Of a DNA stretch of 64,000 nucleotides, positions 39,704 through 51,085 are shown in pieces. A model generated the notes under the pieces. That model was not told the DNA's origin. It saw nothing but the letters and a program-made list of their open reading frames with translations, and searched no databases. A program made the translations under genes and the position numbers. How positions within the stretch are numbered: the first letter of the stretch is position 1; each line of letters opens with the position of its first letter. The DNA is from Photobacterium profundum SS9 (lineage in GTDB: Bacteria; Pseudomonadota; Gammaproteobacteria; Enterobacterales; Vibrionaceae), in NCBI RefSeq assembly GCF_000196255.1, contig NC_006370.1:62001-126000 (forward strand), in the 5' to 3' direction.

Positions 39704-40681
39704 ATGTTTTCGTTTCTGGTCAAGCGCCTGTTTCAGGCACTGATAGTGATGTTTGTGATCAGTTTGGTGGCTTTTGCCATTCAGGATAACCTTGGCGACC
39801 CACTGCGAGAGCTGGTGGGGCAGTCTGTATCAGAAGCTGAACGTCAACAATTACGCGATGAACTTGGTCTTAATGATCCGTTTGCGACTAAATATAGCCG
39901 TTTTATTGTTAACGCGGTTCAAGGTGATTTAGGCACATCGTATTTCTTTAAGCGCCCAGCTGCAGAAGTGATTCTGGACAAGCTAGTGGCAACACTTGAG
40001 CTGGTGTTCGGCGCCACGCTCATCATTATTGTGGTGTCGATACCACTCGGGGTCTATTCCGCTATCCACCCCAATAGCACATTTACCAGAATCGTGATGA
40101 CTTTAAGCAGTGTCGGTATTTCGGTGCCTGTCTTTTTAACCGCGATCATGTTGATGTATGTCTTTTCCATTGAGTTGGGTTGGCTACCCTCATTTGGCCG
40201 TGGTGAAACCTATAACCTATTAGGCTGGGAGTCGGGCTATTTCACTATCGATGGTCTTAAGCACTTAGTGCTGCCTTGTGTCGCGCTTGCTTCTATTATG
40301 TTGCCGCTTTTTATTCGCTTGGTGCGTTCAGAAATGCTAGAAGCGTTAAGCTCTGAATACATTAAGTTTGCCCGCGCAAAAGGTTTATCCAGCCGTAAGA
40401 TTTATTATCAACACGCATTGAAAAATACCATGCTGCCAGTACTGACTGTGGGTGGGGTTCAAATTGGTACTATGGTGGCCTACACCATTTTGACTGAAAC
40501 CGTATTCCAGTGGCCGGGTACGGGCTTATTGTTCCTTGATGCGATTAACCGGGTTGATACCCCGCTAATTACAGCATACGTCATTTTTGTGGGTTTAATT
40601 TTTGTGGTAACCAATACCATTGTTGACCTGCTATATGGCTTGGTTAACCCGACCATTAATCTAACAGGCAAAGGGGAGTAA
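39704..40681 (+). CDS. Peptide-type ABC transporter, permease 1 (DppB-like)
   Basis: 325 residues with about six membrane spans and the BPD_transp_1 EAA loop EALSSEYIKFARAKGLSSRK followed by IYYQHALKNTMLPVLTVGG. N-terminal MFSFLVKRLFQALIVMFVIS is typical of DppB/OppB. It pairs with the next permease to form the channel energised by the duplicated ATPase. It begins after the intra-operon hairpin, and only 3 bases separate it from permease 2. Confidence 0.93.
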   Translation: MFSFLVKRLFQALIVMFVISLVAFAIQDNLGDPLRELVGQSVSEAERQQLRDELGLNDPFATKYSRFIVNAVQGDLGTSYFFKRPAAEVILDKLVATLELVFGATLIIIVVSIPLGVYSAIHPNSTFTRIVMTLSSVGISVPVFLTAIMLMYVFSIELGWLPSFGRGETYNLLGWESGYFTIDGLKHLVLPCVALASIMLPLFIRLVRSEMLEALSSEYIKFARAKGLSSRKIYYQHALKNTMLPVLTVGGVQIGTMVAYTILTETVFQWPGTGLLFLDAINRVDTPLITAYVIFVGLIFVVTNTIVDLLYGLVNPTINLTGKGE

Positions 40682-40684
40682 GTT

Positions 40685-41626
40685 ATGAATACAACAACAG
40701 TTGCCACTCCAAGCCGTTGGGAGCGTTTTAAAAATTCAGATATCGTGTACTACTTCTTAAAAGATAAAGTCGCGATGTTCAGCTTTGCTATTTTCCTTAC
40801 TTTTGTGACGGCTTCAGTATTCGCACCGTTGATCTCGCCAACCGACCCTTATGATTTGTCGGCGATTGACATCATGGATTCTGAGCTACCACCGTCTTGG
40901 ATGGAAGAGGGTGATAGCCGCTTTCTGTTAGGTACGGATGATCAGGGGCGAGATATTTTTTCTACCATTCTTTATGGTTCTCGCTTATCGCTAACCATTG
41001 GTCTATTAGCTGTTGGCCTTCAGTTACTTCTGGGTGTGACTATTGGTTTAAGTGCGGGTTACTTTGGTGGTCGCATCGATAGCTTTTTGATGCGTTTTGC
41101 TGATGTGCAGCTTTCGTTCTCAACCATGATGGTTGCCATTATTGTGTCGGCGATTTTCCGAACGGCATTAGGTGCTGAATTGTTCAGCCAATATGCGGTG
41201 ATCATGCTGGTGGTGATTATCGGTGTGGCTGAATGGCCGCAGTATGCACGTACTGTGCGTGCATCAGTATTGGCCGAGAAGAAGAAAGAGTATGTTGAAG
41301 CTGCGCGTGTAATGGGGTTCCGTTCGCTACGTATCATGTTCCGCCATATTTTACCTAACTGTTTGTCACCTATCTTGGTTATTTCAACAGTACAAGTCGC
41401 GAATGCGATTATGTCAGAAGCGGCATTATCCTTCTTAGGTTTAGGCTTACCGGTTGATCAACCGTCATTGGGCTCTTTGATCAGTATTGGTTTTAATTAC
41501 ATCTTCTCTGGTTCTTGGTGGATCACAGCATTCCCTGGTATCGTTTTAATCTCGCTGGTATTGGTGATTAACTTACTGGGGGATTGGTTGCGTGATGTAT
41601 TTAACCCGAAGCTGTATAAAGGATAA
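40685..41626 (+). CDS. Peptide-type ABC transporter, permease 2 (DppC-like)
   Basis: 313 residues with an OppC N-terminal segment (KDKVAMFSFAIFLTFVTASV), the family motif LLGTDDQGRDIFSTILYGSR and the EAA loop KKEYVEAARVMGFRSLRIMF followed by HILPNCLSPILV. It ends GDWLRDVFNPKLYKG. The stop codon lies inside a four-fold heptamer repeat. Last gene of the operon. Confidence 0.93.
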   Translation: MNTTTVATPSRWERFKNSDIVYYFLKDKVAMFSFAIFLTFVTASVFAPLISPTDPYDLSAIDIMDSELPPSWMEEGDSRFLLGTDDQGRDIFSTILYGSRLSLTIGLLAVGLQLLLGVTIGLSAGYFGGRIDSFLMRFADVQLSFSTMMVAIIVSAIFRTALGAELFSQYAVIMLVVIIGVAEWPQYARTVRASVLAEKKKEYVEAARVMGFRSLRIMFRHILPNCLSPILVISTVQVANAIMSEAALSFLGLGLPVDQPSLGSLISIGFNYIFSGSWWITAFPGIVLISLVLVINLLGDWLRDVFNPKLYKG

Positions 41627-41643
41627 AGGATAAAGGATAAAGG
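41616..41643. repeat. Four tandem copies of the heptamer ATAAAGG at the permease stop codon
   Basis: ATAAAGG is repeated exactly four times. The first unit is coding (codons for Tyr-Lys-Gly) and the second supplies the TAA stop. Because the unit is 7 bp, changes in copy number shift the frame, but the first-unit frame meets the same stop, so the protein end is tolerant. Confidence 0.9.
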
Positions 41644-41665
41644 CTAACGTCTGACGTTACTGAAC

Positions 41666-41695
41666 AAAAAAGGTGATCTTCGGGTCACCTTTTTT
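41666..41695 (+). terminator. Terminator of the peptide ABC operon
   Basis: AAAAAAGGTGA and TCACCTTTTTT pair around a TCTTCGGG loop; the A-run and T-run make it bidirectional. Confidence 0.9.
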
Positions 41696-41842
41696 ATGAC
41701 TTGAAGCTGGTTCTTTAAGCAGTAAGTGGTTGTTAATAGAGTTATTTTGTTCGTAAAATAAACACTTGAACAAGAAGTTGAAAACTTTGCGTTATTGCCA
41801 CTAGCAATTCTCTGCCAGCGGTATACAATAATCAGCACATCT

Positions 41843-41919
<77 letters not shown>

Positions 41920-41930
41920 GATTTAGAAAA

Positions 41931-41957
41931 AGCCTCGCATTTATGCGAGGCTTTTTT
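41931..41957 (+). terminator. tRNA-Trp terminator
   Basis: AGCCTCGCAT and ATGCGAGGCT pair around TT and are followed by a T-run. Confidence 0.9.
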
Positions 41958-42005
41958 GTTGGTATCAAAAAGTAGTTTTCCGCGTGATAACGCTTTTCAG
42001 CAGCT

Positions 42006-42389
42006 TTAACTTTTCATCATCAACTGGTAGCCAATAAAGCATGCTGTAATACTCAATGCGACATTCAGTAGGATGTTCAGCCCCGCTTTTATGAACTCAC
42101 CGTGCTGCATTAAAATGACGTTATCCATCGAGAACGTAGAAAAGGTAGTCAGCGCACCAAGAAAGCCCAAGCCGATAATCGGACGCCATGGTCCAGCTTC
42201 AATTAACCCTTGGTTAAGCGAAGACATTAAAATGCCCATCAGCAACGAACCAATGACATTGACGGTTAACGTACCGTATGGGAATCCGCGCCCTAAAAGT
42301 ACAACACAAAGTTCTGAAATCAAGTAGCGCGAGCAGGCTCCGAAGGCTCCCCCGAGGGCGATAAAGCCCAATAATGTGAATTGACTCAT
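42006..42389 (-). CDS. crcB: Fluoride exporter CrcB/FluC
   Basis: 127 residues, four membrane spans and the family motifs GGAFGACSRYLISE, FPYGTLTVNVIGSLLMG and GFLGALTTFSTFSMD, the last with the Phe/Ser/Thr residues that line the dual fluoride pores. It works as a dual-topology dimer that lets fluoride out of the cell. I see no fluoride riboswitch upstream; instead a long palindromic repeat lies 31 bases before the start codon. Confidence 0.95.
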   Translation of the reverse strand: MSQFTLLGFIALGGAFGACSRYLISELCVVLLGRGFPYGTLTVNVIGSLLMGILMSSLNQGLIEAGPWRPIIGLGFLGALTTFSTFSMDNVILMQHGEFIKAGLNILLNVALSITACFIGYQLMMKS

Positions 42390-42420
42390 TGGTATCTCAT
42401 TTAAAATGAAAGAATTGATA

Positions 42421-42487
42421 TATACCCAAGTTACCTCAAGCTGCTCGTTTCAGCGAGAATCCTGCATCTTGAGGTGACTTGGGTATA
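42421..42487. repeat. Extragenic palindromic repeat
   Basis: Two 24-base arms, from TATACCCAAGTTACCTCAAG at 42421-42444 and ending ACTTGGGTATA at 42464-42487, are inverted with only two mismatches around a 19-base loop. It carries no gene and can fold into a long hairpin. The arms resemble palindromic repeats I associate with Vibrionaceae intergenic regions. The 42390-42697 interval otherwise contains only the left end of the IS4-type element. Confidence 0.75.
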
Positions 42488-42585
42488 CTAATACCATAAT
42501 TAGATTTAATTATTCATTCGTATATCGTTTCAAAATTGAAATCACTGTTTCCTGTGCAATATATTTTTTTAATTGCGACATACTT

Positions 42586-44001
42586 GCTATAGCCATAGGT
42601 ATCTACACAAAATGGTTACAAATTAACCAATCGGCCAAGAGAAGGGAACTGATCTAAGGATCAACGATCAAGAGAGTTAACTTTCATTTCATTAGTATTG
42701 ACGATGACTCTTTTTGAACAACATCAATTACCCTGTATCCTTGAATCAAGATTATCTAAGCGTTATCAGACCCTTATAATGGAACACATGACAGTTAATT
42801 CTAGCAATGCACCAGGTGTAAAATCTCTTCGCCACCACACACAATCATGGGCATCGACACAAGCAACATGGCGTTTTTATCATAATGAGGATGTGACTTT
42901 TCCTATGCTAAGTGGCCCGATGCTGGGTCTTGCTCGTTCTGGTGTGAAAGAAAGTCAAAGTCGATATGTATTAATGGCTCATGATTGGTGCCATATCAAT
43001 TTCGCTAAACATCATAGTAAGTTAGATAAAACTAAGATGTCACACGCTCTCGATGTTGGCTACGAACTGCAAGCGTCTTTATTGGTAGACGCAAATACTG
43101 GCGCACCCATTGCTCCAGCAGGTCTTAACTTACTGACAAGCAACGGTATTTATCAATGCCGAAGCCAAGAGTTACAACCCAAGCAAAGTCACCTAGATTC
43201 ACTCTTTGACAGCATTCATTGGCAAGAACAATTAGATTTAGACAAGCCCCTGGTGCATGTTGTTGATAGAGAAGCAGATTCAGCGAAAGACTTAAGACGT
43301 TTAGGCTCAGTTCACTGGCTAACTCGAACTAAAAAAGGCTCAACGTTCCGTCACGAAGGTCAGTTTAAAACGGCTGAAATCATCAGTCGAACAATCTCCC
43401 CAGACTTGAAAGGTGTTATTTCTCTTCGAGGTAAAGAGGGCTATTTGTTTGTTGGTGAAACGACTGTTGAGTTACACCGGAAATCAGAAAAGCTCGCGTC
43501 AGCGGCGCCCACCTGTCGCTTTGTTATGAGCCTAGTCACGGATGATGAAGGTAAAGAGCTAGCAAGATGGTATCTGCTGTCTAACGTGTTGGATGTTGAT
43601 GCAACAGAGATCGCAACGTGGTATTGCCATCGCTGGAATATTGAATCTTGGTTTAAGTTATTGAAGTCAGATGGTCATCAGTTAGAAAAATGGCAGCAAA
43701 CTACTGCGGAGTCAATATTAAAGCGTCTGATCACAGCCAGTGTTGCAACGACGTTGATATTTAAGCTTTATTCGGACAGCTCGGATGAAGCTAATGAATT
43801 TAAAGGTTTTTTGGTTAAGCTGAGTGGTCGTTTAACTAAGCGAACAAAGCCTGTCACTCAGCCATCACTGCTTGCGGGACTATGGGTTTTCCTACAAATG
43901 TGTGAAGTACTAGATACCTACACCATGGATGAGATAAACGCGATGAGGCAAATAGCCAGTTCGTTTTTTGCTCAATCTGTGTAGATACCTATGGCTATAG
44001 C
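42586..44001 (+). mobile_element. IS4-family insertion sequence with perfect 24-bp terminal inverted repeats
   Basis: About 1.4 kb. GCTATAGCCATAGGTATCTA plus CACA at 42586-42609 is exactly inverted at 43978-44001. One intact transposase gene fills the element, its TAG stop lying inside the right repeat. I see no target-site duplication next to the repeats. Confidence 0.9.
42698..43984 (+). CDS. IS4-family transposase
   Basis: 428 residues, a normal length for IS4/Tn5-like enzymes. Catalytic Asp residues are likely in LMAHDWCHINF and VHVVDREADSA, and the YREK signature reads YCHRWNIESWFKLLKSDG. The N-terminal part has the Tn5-like segment TQATWRFYHNEDV. Codons and motifs are intact, so the element may still be active. 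The start ATG at 42698 could be replaced by an ATG two codons further in. Confidence 0.92.
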   Translation: MTMTLFEQHQLPCILESRLSKRYQTLIMEHMTVNSSNAPGVKSLRHHTQSWASTQATWRFYHNEDVTFPMLSGPMLGLARSGVKESQSRYVLMAHDWCHINFAKHHSKLDKTKMSHALDVGYELQASLLVDANTGAPIAPAGLNLLTSNGIYQCRSQELQPKQSHLDSLFDSIHWQEQLDLDKPLVHVVDREADSAKDLRRLGSVHWLTRTKKGSTFRHEGQFKTAEIISRTISPDLKGVISLRGKEGYLFVGETTVELHRKSEKLASAAPTCRFVMSLVTDDEGKELARWYLLSNVLDVDATEIATWYCHRWNIESWFKLLKSDGHQLEKWQQTTAESILKRLITASVATTLIFKLYSDSSDEANEFKGFLVKLSGRLTKRTKPVTQPSLLAGLWVFLQMCEVLDTYTMDEINAMRQIASSFFAQSV

Positions 44002-44056
44002 AGCAATATAACCATCGTTAAGTATTACGAATTGTTTTTCTTTGGGAGGCAACATC

Positions 44057-44479
44057 ATGGCACTTTACCAAACTATTTTATTATCAGTAAATCCTGATGA
44101 TATCGATGCACACAAGTTAATGATTAAGGCTGGGGTAGTGGCAGAACAAAATAATGCCGAGCTGCATATTGTGTACGTTGAACCTGGTATTGGTAATGTT
44201 AGCTATATGGATGTTGAATTGGGGCTGGAAGAGAGCCATAACGATCTAGAGCTTAAACGCATGAGCCAGCTTTCAGCCTTGTCAAAGCAATCCCCTTATC
44301 CAGTACGTGCCGTGCATATTGCGGATGGCGGTGTTGCTAACCATGTGATCGAGCTGGCAGAAAAAATCAGAGCCAACTTAGTGATAATGGGTTATCACAA
44401 AAATCGTTTTCACTGGTGTAATGACATTAGCCATGAAGTCGCCCAAAAATTGAAATGTGACGTCATGATTTTACAGTAG
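44057..44479 (+). CDS. Universal stress protein, UspA family
   Basis: 140 residues from the ATG at 44057, which is preceded by GGGAGG; a TTG five codons upstream is less likely. It starts MALYQTILLSVNPDDIDAHK and ends LVIMGYHKNRFHWCNDISHE followed by VAQKLKCDVMIL, the UspA-like alpha/beta fold. The C-terminal GxxxxR segment is not the strict ATP-binding form (G-2x-G-9x-G-S/T), so it probably resembles the non-ATP-binding UspA branch. The role is general stress resistance. The IS4-type element lies just upstream and may have separated it from its original promoter. Confidence 0.85.
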   Translation: MALYQTILLSVNPDDIDAHKLMIKAGVVAEQNNAELHIVYVEPGIGNVSYMDVELGLEESHNDLELKRMSQLSALSKQSPYPVRAVHIADGGVANHVIELAEKIRANLVIMGYHKNRFHWCNDISHEVAQKLKCDVMILQ

Positions 44480-44624
44480 TGTTTATTGGTCCTGGTTAAA
44501 TAACGTACAAAATAATGCTGGGACAGTATATTTATGCCGGATCCGAATTTTTACCGCTACTTCATCACTTTTTAGGTTTTGTGGTTGCTGTGATTTGTTC
44601 CCTTCCCTATACTTCCATTTGAAA

Positions 44625-44705
44625 CTTGTCGGAGTGCCACATGGCTGAGACCGTATTACGGGATCCGTTGAACCTGATCAGGCTAATACCTGCGAAGGGA
44701 ACAAG
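44625..44705 (+). promoter_or_regulatory. TPP riboswitch (THI element) controlling thiCEFSGH
   Basis: P1 is formed by CTTGT and ACAAG at the two ends. The conserved pyrimidine-sensor CGGAGTGCC..GGCTGAGA and the pyrophosphate-sensor TTGAACCTGATCAGGCTAAT, then ACCTGCGAAGGGA, match the THI box. It lies 150 bases before the thiC start, leaving room for an expression platform. By family precedent thiamine pyrophosphate binding turns the operon off. The 44480-44624 stretch before it holds no gene. Confidence 0.95.
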
Positions 44706-44770
44706 AGAAAATCTTCTGCCTAACTGTATTGATAGAAATATTATTTATACTTAGTTAGCGCATCAGATAA

Positions 44771-46776
<2,006 letters not shown>

Positions 46777-46777
<1 letters not shown>

Positions 46778-48048
46778 TGAGTTCTTTATGTTTACCTGAT
46801 CATTTAACGCCACTACTGATGCATGTTGAACCACTGCTTGCCAATGCTGATCAATATCAGCTTGGCAACACCGTTAGTGTTAGCGTGAGTGAATCGGGTG
46901 TTGTAGACATTAAGATTGAAGAGCGTCAGCTCAGCCTGATTTTTAATCAGGCTGAAGCTGATTTCTCAGGATTCAAAATATTGGATCAATGGTATGCCCC
47001 GTACCCCAGCGTTAGGGAGATGCAAGTAAAGGTCGAGCAAGACAGTCGCGTGATTGTATGTGGCCTTCCTACTGAAAAAGGCTGTGTTGATATTTGGCAT
47101 CACAATGGCGAAGCACGTGCTGTTTACTGCCATCATGCTGGAGCAGGAGAGCCGCAACGTGCAATGTTACTTTGCGCATTAGCCTTAGATTACCCTTTGG
47201 AAGATGCCGTGACATTAGCGCGTGCTCATGCGCGTGGATACCAAAGCTCTCACCAAGATGGTCACGGTGAAGTTAGCTGGCCAGTATCTCGTGAGTTGTT
47301 TCCACGTCCGTTAACGGCGAATCATCCCGAAGTGGATGTGCTTGGTTGGCAGAGTAAAGAAGTGGCGGTAGAACCCTTTTGTGCCACCGATGCACAGCAG
47401 TTGGCGTTGTACCCGGTGGTTGATACGGCTGAGTGGGTCGATCGTCTACTTGAACTTGGGGTAAAAACCACGCAATTACGAATTAAAAACTCGCAAGATC
47501 CACAGCTTGAAACTCAGGTGCAGCAAATTATTGCTGCTGGTAACCAGTACCAAGCACAAGTATTTGTGAATGACTACTGGCAACTGGCAATTAAGCACCA
47601 AGCATACGGTGTTCACCTTGGGCAGGAAGATCTTGAAACGGCAGATTTAGTGGCGATTCAGCAAGCAGGTTTGCGAATTGGCTTGTCGACGCATGGTTAT
47701 TACGAAATCTTGCGTGCCGTTGAATTTTCACCAAGTTATATCGCACTGGGTCATATCTTCCCTACCACGACTAAAGAAATGCCATCAAAACCGCAAGGGT
47801 TGAACCGTTTGGCGTTATACCAAAAGTTAATTGGCGATACATTTCCAACCGTTGCAATTGGCGGGATTGATTTACCTCGAGCTGAAAAAGTGTGGCGTAC
47901 AGGGGTTAGTAGTGTTGCTGTGGTACGTGCAATTACCGAGGCGAGTGATCCTGCTATGGCGGTTGATGCATTTAATCAGTTATTAGTACGTCCTGAATTT
48001 CCTGACGCGATTAACGAGAAGATAACGGATCGTATTGATGCTGACTGA
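46777..48048 (+). CDS. thiE: Thiamine-phosphate synthase ThiE with an N-terminal extension
   Basis: 423 residues, about twice the usual ThiE (about 210). The C-terminal half (from about residue 205) is the TIM-barrel Thi[75 protein letters not shown] and VAIGGI. It joins HMP-PP and HET-P to thiamine phosphate. The N-terminal half resembles the C-terminal part of an HMP-P kinase ([39 protein letters not shown]) but lacks an obvious complete kinase. Similar long ThiE proteins occur in Vibrio. It overlaps thiC by one base and thiF by 11. Confidence 0.9.
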
Positions 48049-48811
48049 TCAAGAGTTTTTACGCTATAACCGCCAAGTTATGTTGCCAGAAATCGGAGAG
48101 GTTGGGCAACAAGCCTTATCTCAAGCACACGTATTGCTTGTCGGTGCTGGTGGATTAGGCTCTGCGGCCGCGCTTTATCTTGCGGGGGCAGGGGTCGGTA
48201 ATATTGTGATTGCCGATGATGACGAGGTGGATAGCTCAAACTTACAGCGTCAGGTTATTTACCGTGATGCCGACCAAGGTAAAAGCAAAGCCAAGATGGC
48301 AGCAGCGCACCTTCAGGCCCTAAACCCTTATATCAAAGTTAGAGCGGTTCAGGCGCGATTGGCTGATCAGCGGTTAGCCATTGAAGTGGCACTGGCAGAT
48401 ATTGTGTTGGATTGCTCTGATAACTTGCCAACGCGTCATGCGGTTAATCAAGCGTGCGTTAAAGCAAAAAAGCCCTTGATATCAGGGGCTGCTATTCGTT
48501 GGCAAGGTCAGTTAATGGCATTTGATAATCGTTCTGGAGCAGGACCGTGTTACCACTGTTTATTTCCGAATCAGCTAGATGCAGCGCAAGAGCCTCAAAA
48601 TTGCAGTAACTCAGGTATTGCTGGCCCAGTGGTTGGCATGATGGGGACGATGCAAGCTTTAGAAACGATTAAATGTATCACCGGTGCAGGTAGTGTGGCC
48701 TTTGCCGCTCTGCAACAATTTGATGGATTAACCATGGCTTGGCAGCGATTTAATATTGCTGCTGATCCACAGTGTCCAGTGTGCCGCCAGCACAATGACA
48801 ACGGAGAGTAA
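48038..48811 (+). CDS. thiF: ThiS adenylyltransferase ThiF
   Basis: 257 residues from the ATG at 48038, overlapping thiE. An E1/MoeB-like fold: the nucleotide loop [40 protein letters not shown] with the Arg finger region, [16 protein letters not shown], and two zinc-binding CxxC pairs (GPCYHCLF and PQCPVCRQH). It adenylates the ThiS C-terminus so sulphur can be loaded. It lacks the rhodanese extension seen in MoeB-like fusions. Directly followed by thiS. Confidence 0.95.
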   Translation: MLTDQEFLRYNRQVMLPEIGEVGQQALSQAHVLLVGAGGLGSAAALYLAGAGVGNIVIADDDEVDSSNLQRQVIYRDADQGKSKAKMAAAHLQALNPYIKVRAVQARLADQRLAIEVALADIVLDCSDNLPTRHAVNQACVKAKKPLISGAAIRWQGQLMAFDNRSGAGPCYHCLFPNQLDAAQEPQNCSNSGIAGPVVGMMGTMQALETIKCITGAGSVAFAALQQFDGLTMAWQRFNIAADPQCPVCRQHNDNGE

Positions 48812-48818
48812 GTCGCTA

Positions 48819-49055
48819 ATGACAACCCATACCGATACCCCAACCGATGTAATGATCCAAGTTTTGGTCAATGATAAACCTATCGAGTGTTCATTAGATT
48901 TAAACCTTGAAGCGCTACTTACTGAATTAGATATGCCCTTACAAGCAACAGCCGTTGCGCTTAATGACGATATTGTTGCGCGCAGTCAATGGGGTAGCAC
49001 GATATTGAGTGCTGGTGATCGTATTGCTTTATTTCAAGCTATAGCTGGAGGCTAA
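48819..49055 (+). CDS. thiS: Sulphur carrier protein ThiS
   Basis: 78 residues from the ATG at 48819, behind GGAGAG; an ATG 11 codons further in would give the shorter, classical 67-residue form ([20 protein letters not shown]), so the exact start is uncertain. Beta-grasp fold with the essential C-terminal Gly-Gly (FQAIAGG), which is adenylated by ThiF and converted to a thiocarboxylate that gives sulphur to the thiazole. It ends one base before the thiG start. Confidence 0.92.
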   Translation: MTTHTDTPTDVMIQVLVNDKPIECSLDLNLEALLTELDMPLQATAVALNDDIVARSQWGSTILSAGDRIALFQAIAGG

Positions 49056-49056
49056 A

Positions 49057-49827
49057 ATGTTAACCATTGCAGATAAAACGTTCTCTTCTCGTCTTTTTAC
49101 CGGAACCGGTAAATATGCCAATAGCCAAGTGATGGCGACATCCATTATTGCGTCTGGATCTGAGCTGGTGACGATGGCGTTAAAACGCGTTGATATTGAT
49201 AACCGTGACGACGACATTCTGGCTCCATTGATCAAAGCTGGAGTAAACTTACTCCCTAATACTTCGGGTGCGAAAAATGCGAAAGAAGCGATTTTTGCCG
49301 CGAAGCTGGCTCGTGAAGCTTTGGGCACTAATTGGTTGAAGTTAGAAATTCACCCAGACCCAAAATACTTAATGCCCGATCCAATTGAAACATTGGCAGC
49401 TGCAGCCGAACTGGTGCGTCAGGGCTTTATCGTCTTGCCGTATTGCCATGCTGATCCCGTGTTATGTAAGCGCTTAGAAGAAGTCGGCTGTGCTGCTGTA
49501 ATGCCGTTAGGTGCCCCAATTGGTTCCAATAAAGGGTTGGCATCGCGTGATTTCCTTGAAATTATTATCGATCAGGCGCGAGTGCCAGTTATCGTTGATG
49601 CCGGTATTGGCGCGCCATCTCATGCTGCTGAAGCCATGGAAATGGGGGCAGATGCAGTGCTGGTGAATACGGCGATTGCCGCTGCAGCCGATCCTATTGC
49701 CATGGGGCGAGCATTCAAACTAGCGGTTGAAAGTGGGCGTATGGCGTATGAAGCGGGTTTGGCTGGTACGATAAACCATGCCATTGCGTCAAGCCCATTA
49801 ACGGCTTTCTTAGATCAAACCGCATAA
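49057..49827 (+). CDS. thiG: Thiazole synthase ThiG
   Basis: 256 residues, the usual length. A TIM barrel whose catalytic Lys is expected in [20 protein letters not shown]; other conserved parts are [35 protein letters not shown] and [20 protein letters not shown]. It condenses deoxyxylulose phosphate, dehydroglycine (from ThiH) and ThiS-thiocarboxylate into the thiazole phosphate. It forms a complex with ThiH, whose gene follows by 9 bases. Confidence 0.97.
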   Translation: MLTIADKTFSSRLFTGTGKYANSQVMATSIIASGSELVTMALKRVDIDNRDDDILAPLIKAGVNLLPNTSGAKNAKEAIFAAKLAREALGTNWLKLEIHPDPKYLMPDPIETLAAAAELVRQGFIVLPYCHADPVLCKRLEEVGCAAVMPLGAPIGSNKGLASRDFLEIIIDQARVPVIVDAGIGAPSHAAEAMEMGADAVLVNTAIAAAADPIAMGRAFKLAVESGRMAYEAGLAGTINHAIASSPLTAFLDQTA

Positions 49828-49836
49828 GGGTTGTGC

Positions 49837-50949
49837 ATGAGTTACGTTGATGTTTGGAAGCAGCTGAATTGGGATGATGTACGTCTATCAATCTATAGTA
49901 AAACCGCGACAGATGTAGAGCGTGCATTACGTAAACCGAAGCGTGATTTGGAAGATTTCAAAGCGTTGATCTCTCCAGCCGCTGAACCGTATCTAGAACA
50001 AATGGCACAGCAGTCTGCGGCATTAACCCGTAAACGATTTGGACATACCATGTCGTTTTATGTGCCTTTGTATCTTTCTAATCTTTGTGCGAATGCCTGT
50101 ACTTATTGTGGTTTTTCAATGGAAAACCGGATTAAGCGTCGTACGCTTACCTTGGAAGAAATTAACCAAGAATGCCAAGCTATCAAAGCGATGAATTTTG
50201 ATAGCATATTATTGGTGACGGGTGAGCATGAGCGCAAAGTGGGTATGGAGTATTTTCGCGAAAGTGTGCCTGCGATCAAACAGCAATTTAGCTATCTGGC
50301 TATGGAAGTACAGCCGTTAGAGCAAGAAGAATATGCTGAACTGAAAACCTTAGGGTTGGATGCTGTGATGGTGTATCAAGAAACCTATAGTGCGCCGACT
50401 TATGCCGAGCACCATTTGCGCGGCAATAAAATGGACTTTGAATATCGCCTTGCCACACCCGATCGTTTGGCTAAAGCTGGGATAGATAAAATCGGGATCG
50501 GCGCACTGATAGGGCTTGAAGAGTGGCGGACTGATTGCTTCTTTGCCGCGACCCACCTTGATTACCTTGAACGCACGTATTGGCAAACCCGATATTCTAT
50601 TTCATTCCCGCGGTTACGCCCGTGTGAAGGGGGGTTGCAGCCTAAATCGATAATGAGTGATCGCCAGTTAGTTCAGTTGATCTGTGCCTATCGGATGTTT
50701 AACCCGCAAGTGGAGTTATCATTATCGACCCGAGAATCACCCGAATTTCGCGATAATGTATTACCACTAGGCGTAACGAGCATGTCGGCTGGCTCAAAAA
50801 CTCAACCGGGTGGTTATGCTAACGATGAACCAGAACTGGAGCAATTTTCGATTAGTGATGATCGTTCGGTTGCTGATGTGGCTGCGGCGGTTAAGCGGAA
50901 TGGTTTTGAAGTGGTATGGAAAGATTGGCACCATGCTTACTCCGGCTAA
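49837..50949 (+). CDS. thiH: 2-iminoacetate synthase ThiH (tyrosine lyase)
   Basis: 370 residues from the ATG at 49837; a TTG two codons earlier is not favoured. Radical SAM enzyme with the cluster motif CANACTYCGF (CX3CX2C, about residues 85-92) and the ThiH-type continuation GFSMENRIKRRTLTLEEINQ. It splits tyrosine into dehydroglycine and p-cresol for ThiG. Last gene of the thi operon, followed by a strong terminator. Use of ThiH rather than ThiO fits an organism able to grow without oxygen. Confidence 0.96.
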   Translation: MSYVDVWKQLNWDDVRLSIYSKTATDVERALRKPKRDLEDFKALISPAAEPYLEQMAQQSAALTRKRFGHTMSFYVPLYLSNLCANACTYCGFSMENRIKRRTLTLEEINQECQAIKAMNFDSILLVTGEHERKVGMEYFRESVPAIKQQFSYLAMEVQPLEQEEYAELKTLGLDAVMVYQETYSAPTYAEHHLRGNKMDFEYRLATPDRLAKAGIDKIGIGALIGLEEWRTDCFFAATHLDYLERTYWQTRYSISFPRLRPCEGGLQPKSIMSDRQLVQLICAYRMFNPQVELSLSTRESPEFRDNVLPLGVTSMSAGSKTQPGGYANDEPELEQFSISDDRSVADVAAAVKRNGFEVVWKDWHHAYSG

Positions 50950-50994
50950 TGTCAGCTAGAATGATTACTTTTTAGCGTCATATTTAGCGTAATA

Positions 50995-51047
50995 AAAACG
51001 CCCGTATACTTCAGCGAATTTTCGCTAAACGTGTATACGGGCGTTTT
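50995..51047. terminator. Bidirectional terminator between thiH and the aminopeptidase gene
   Basis: AAAACGCCCGTATAC and GTATACGGGCGTTTT are perfect 15-bp inverted arms with an inner small hairpin (AGCGAA/TTCGCT) between them; they serve the convergent thiH and aminopeptidase genes. Confidence 0.9.
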
Positions 51048-51085
51048 AGTTTGTTCTATTTACTGAATCTGAATCAACGAATGAT

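Noticed and set aside
42390..42420. Possible fluoride riboswitch before crcB
   Set aside because: The conserved fluoride riboswitch core is not visible in the 5' region; the hairpin there is a palindromic repeat.
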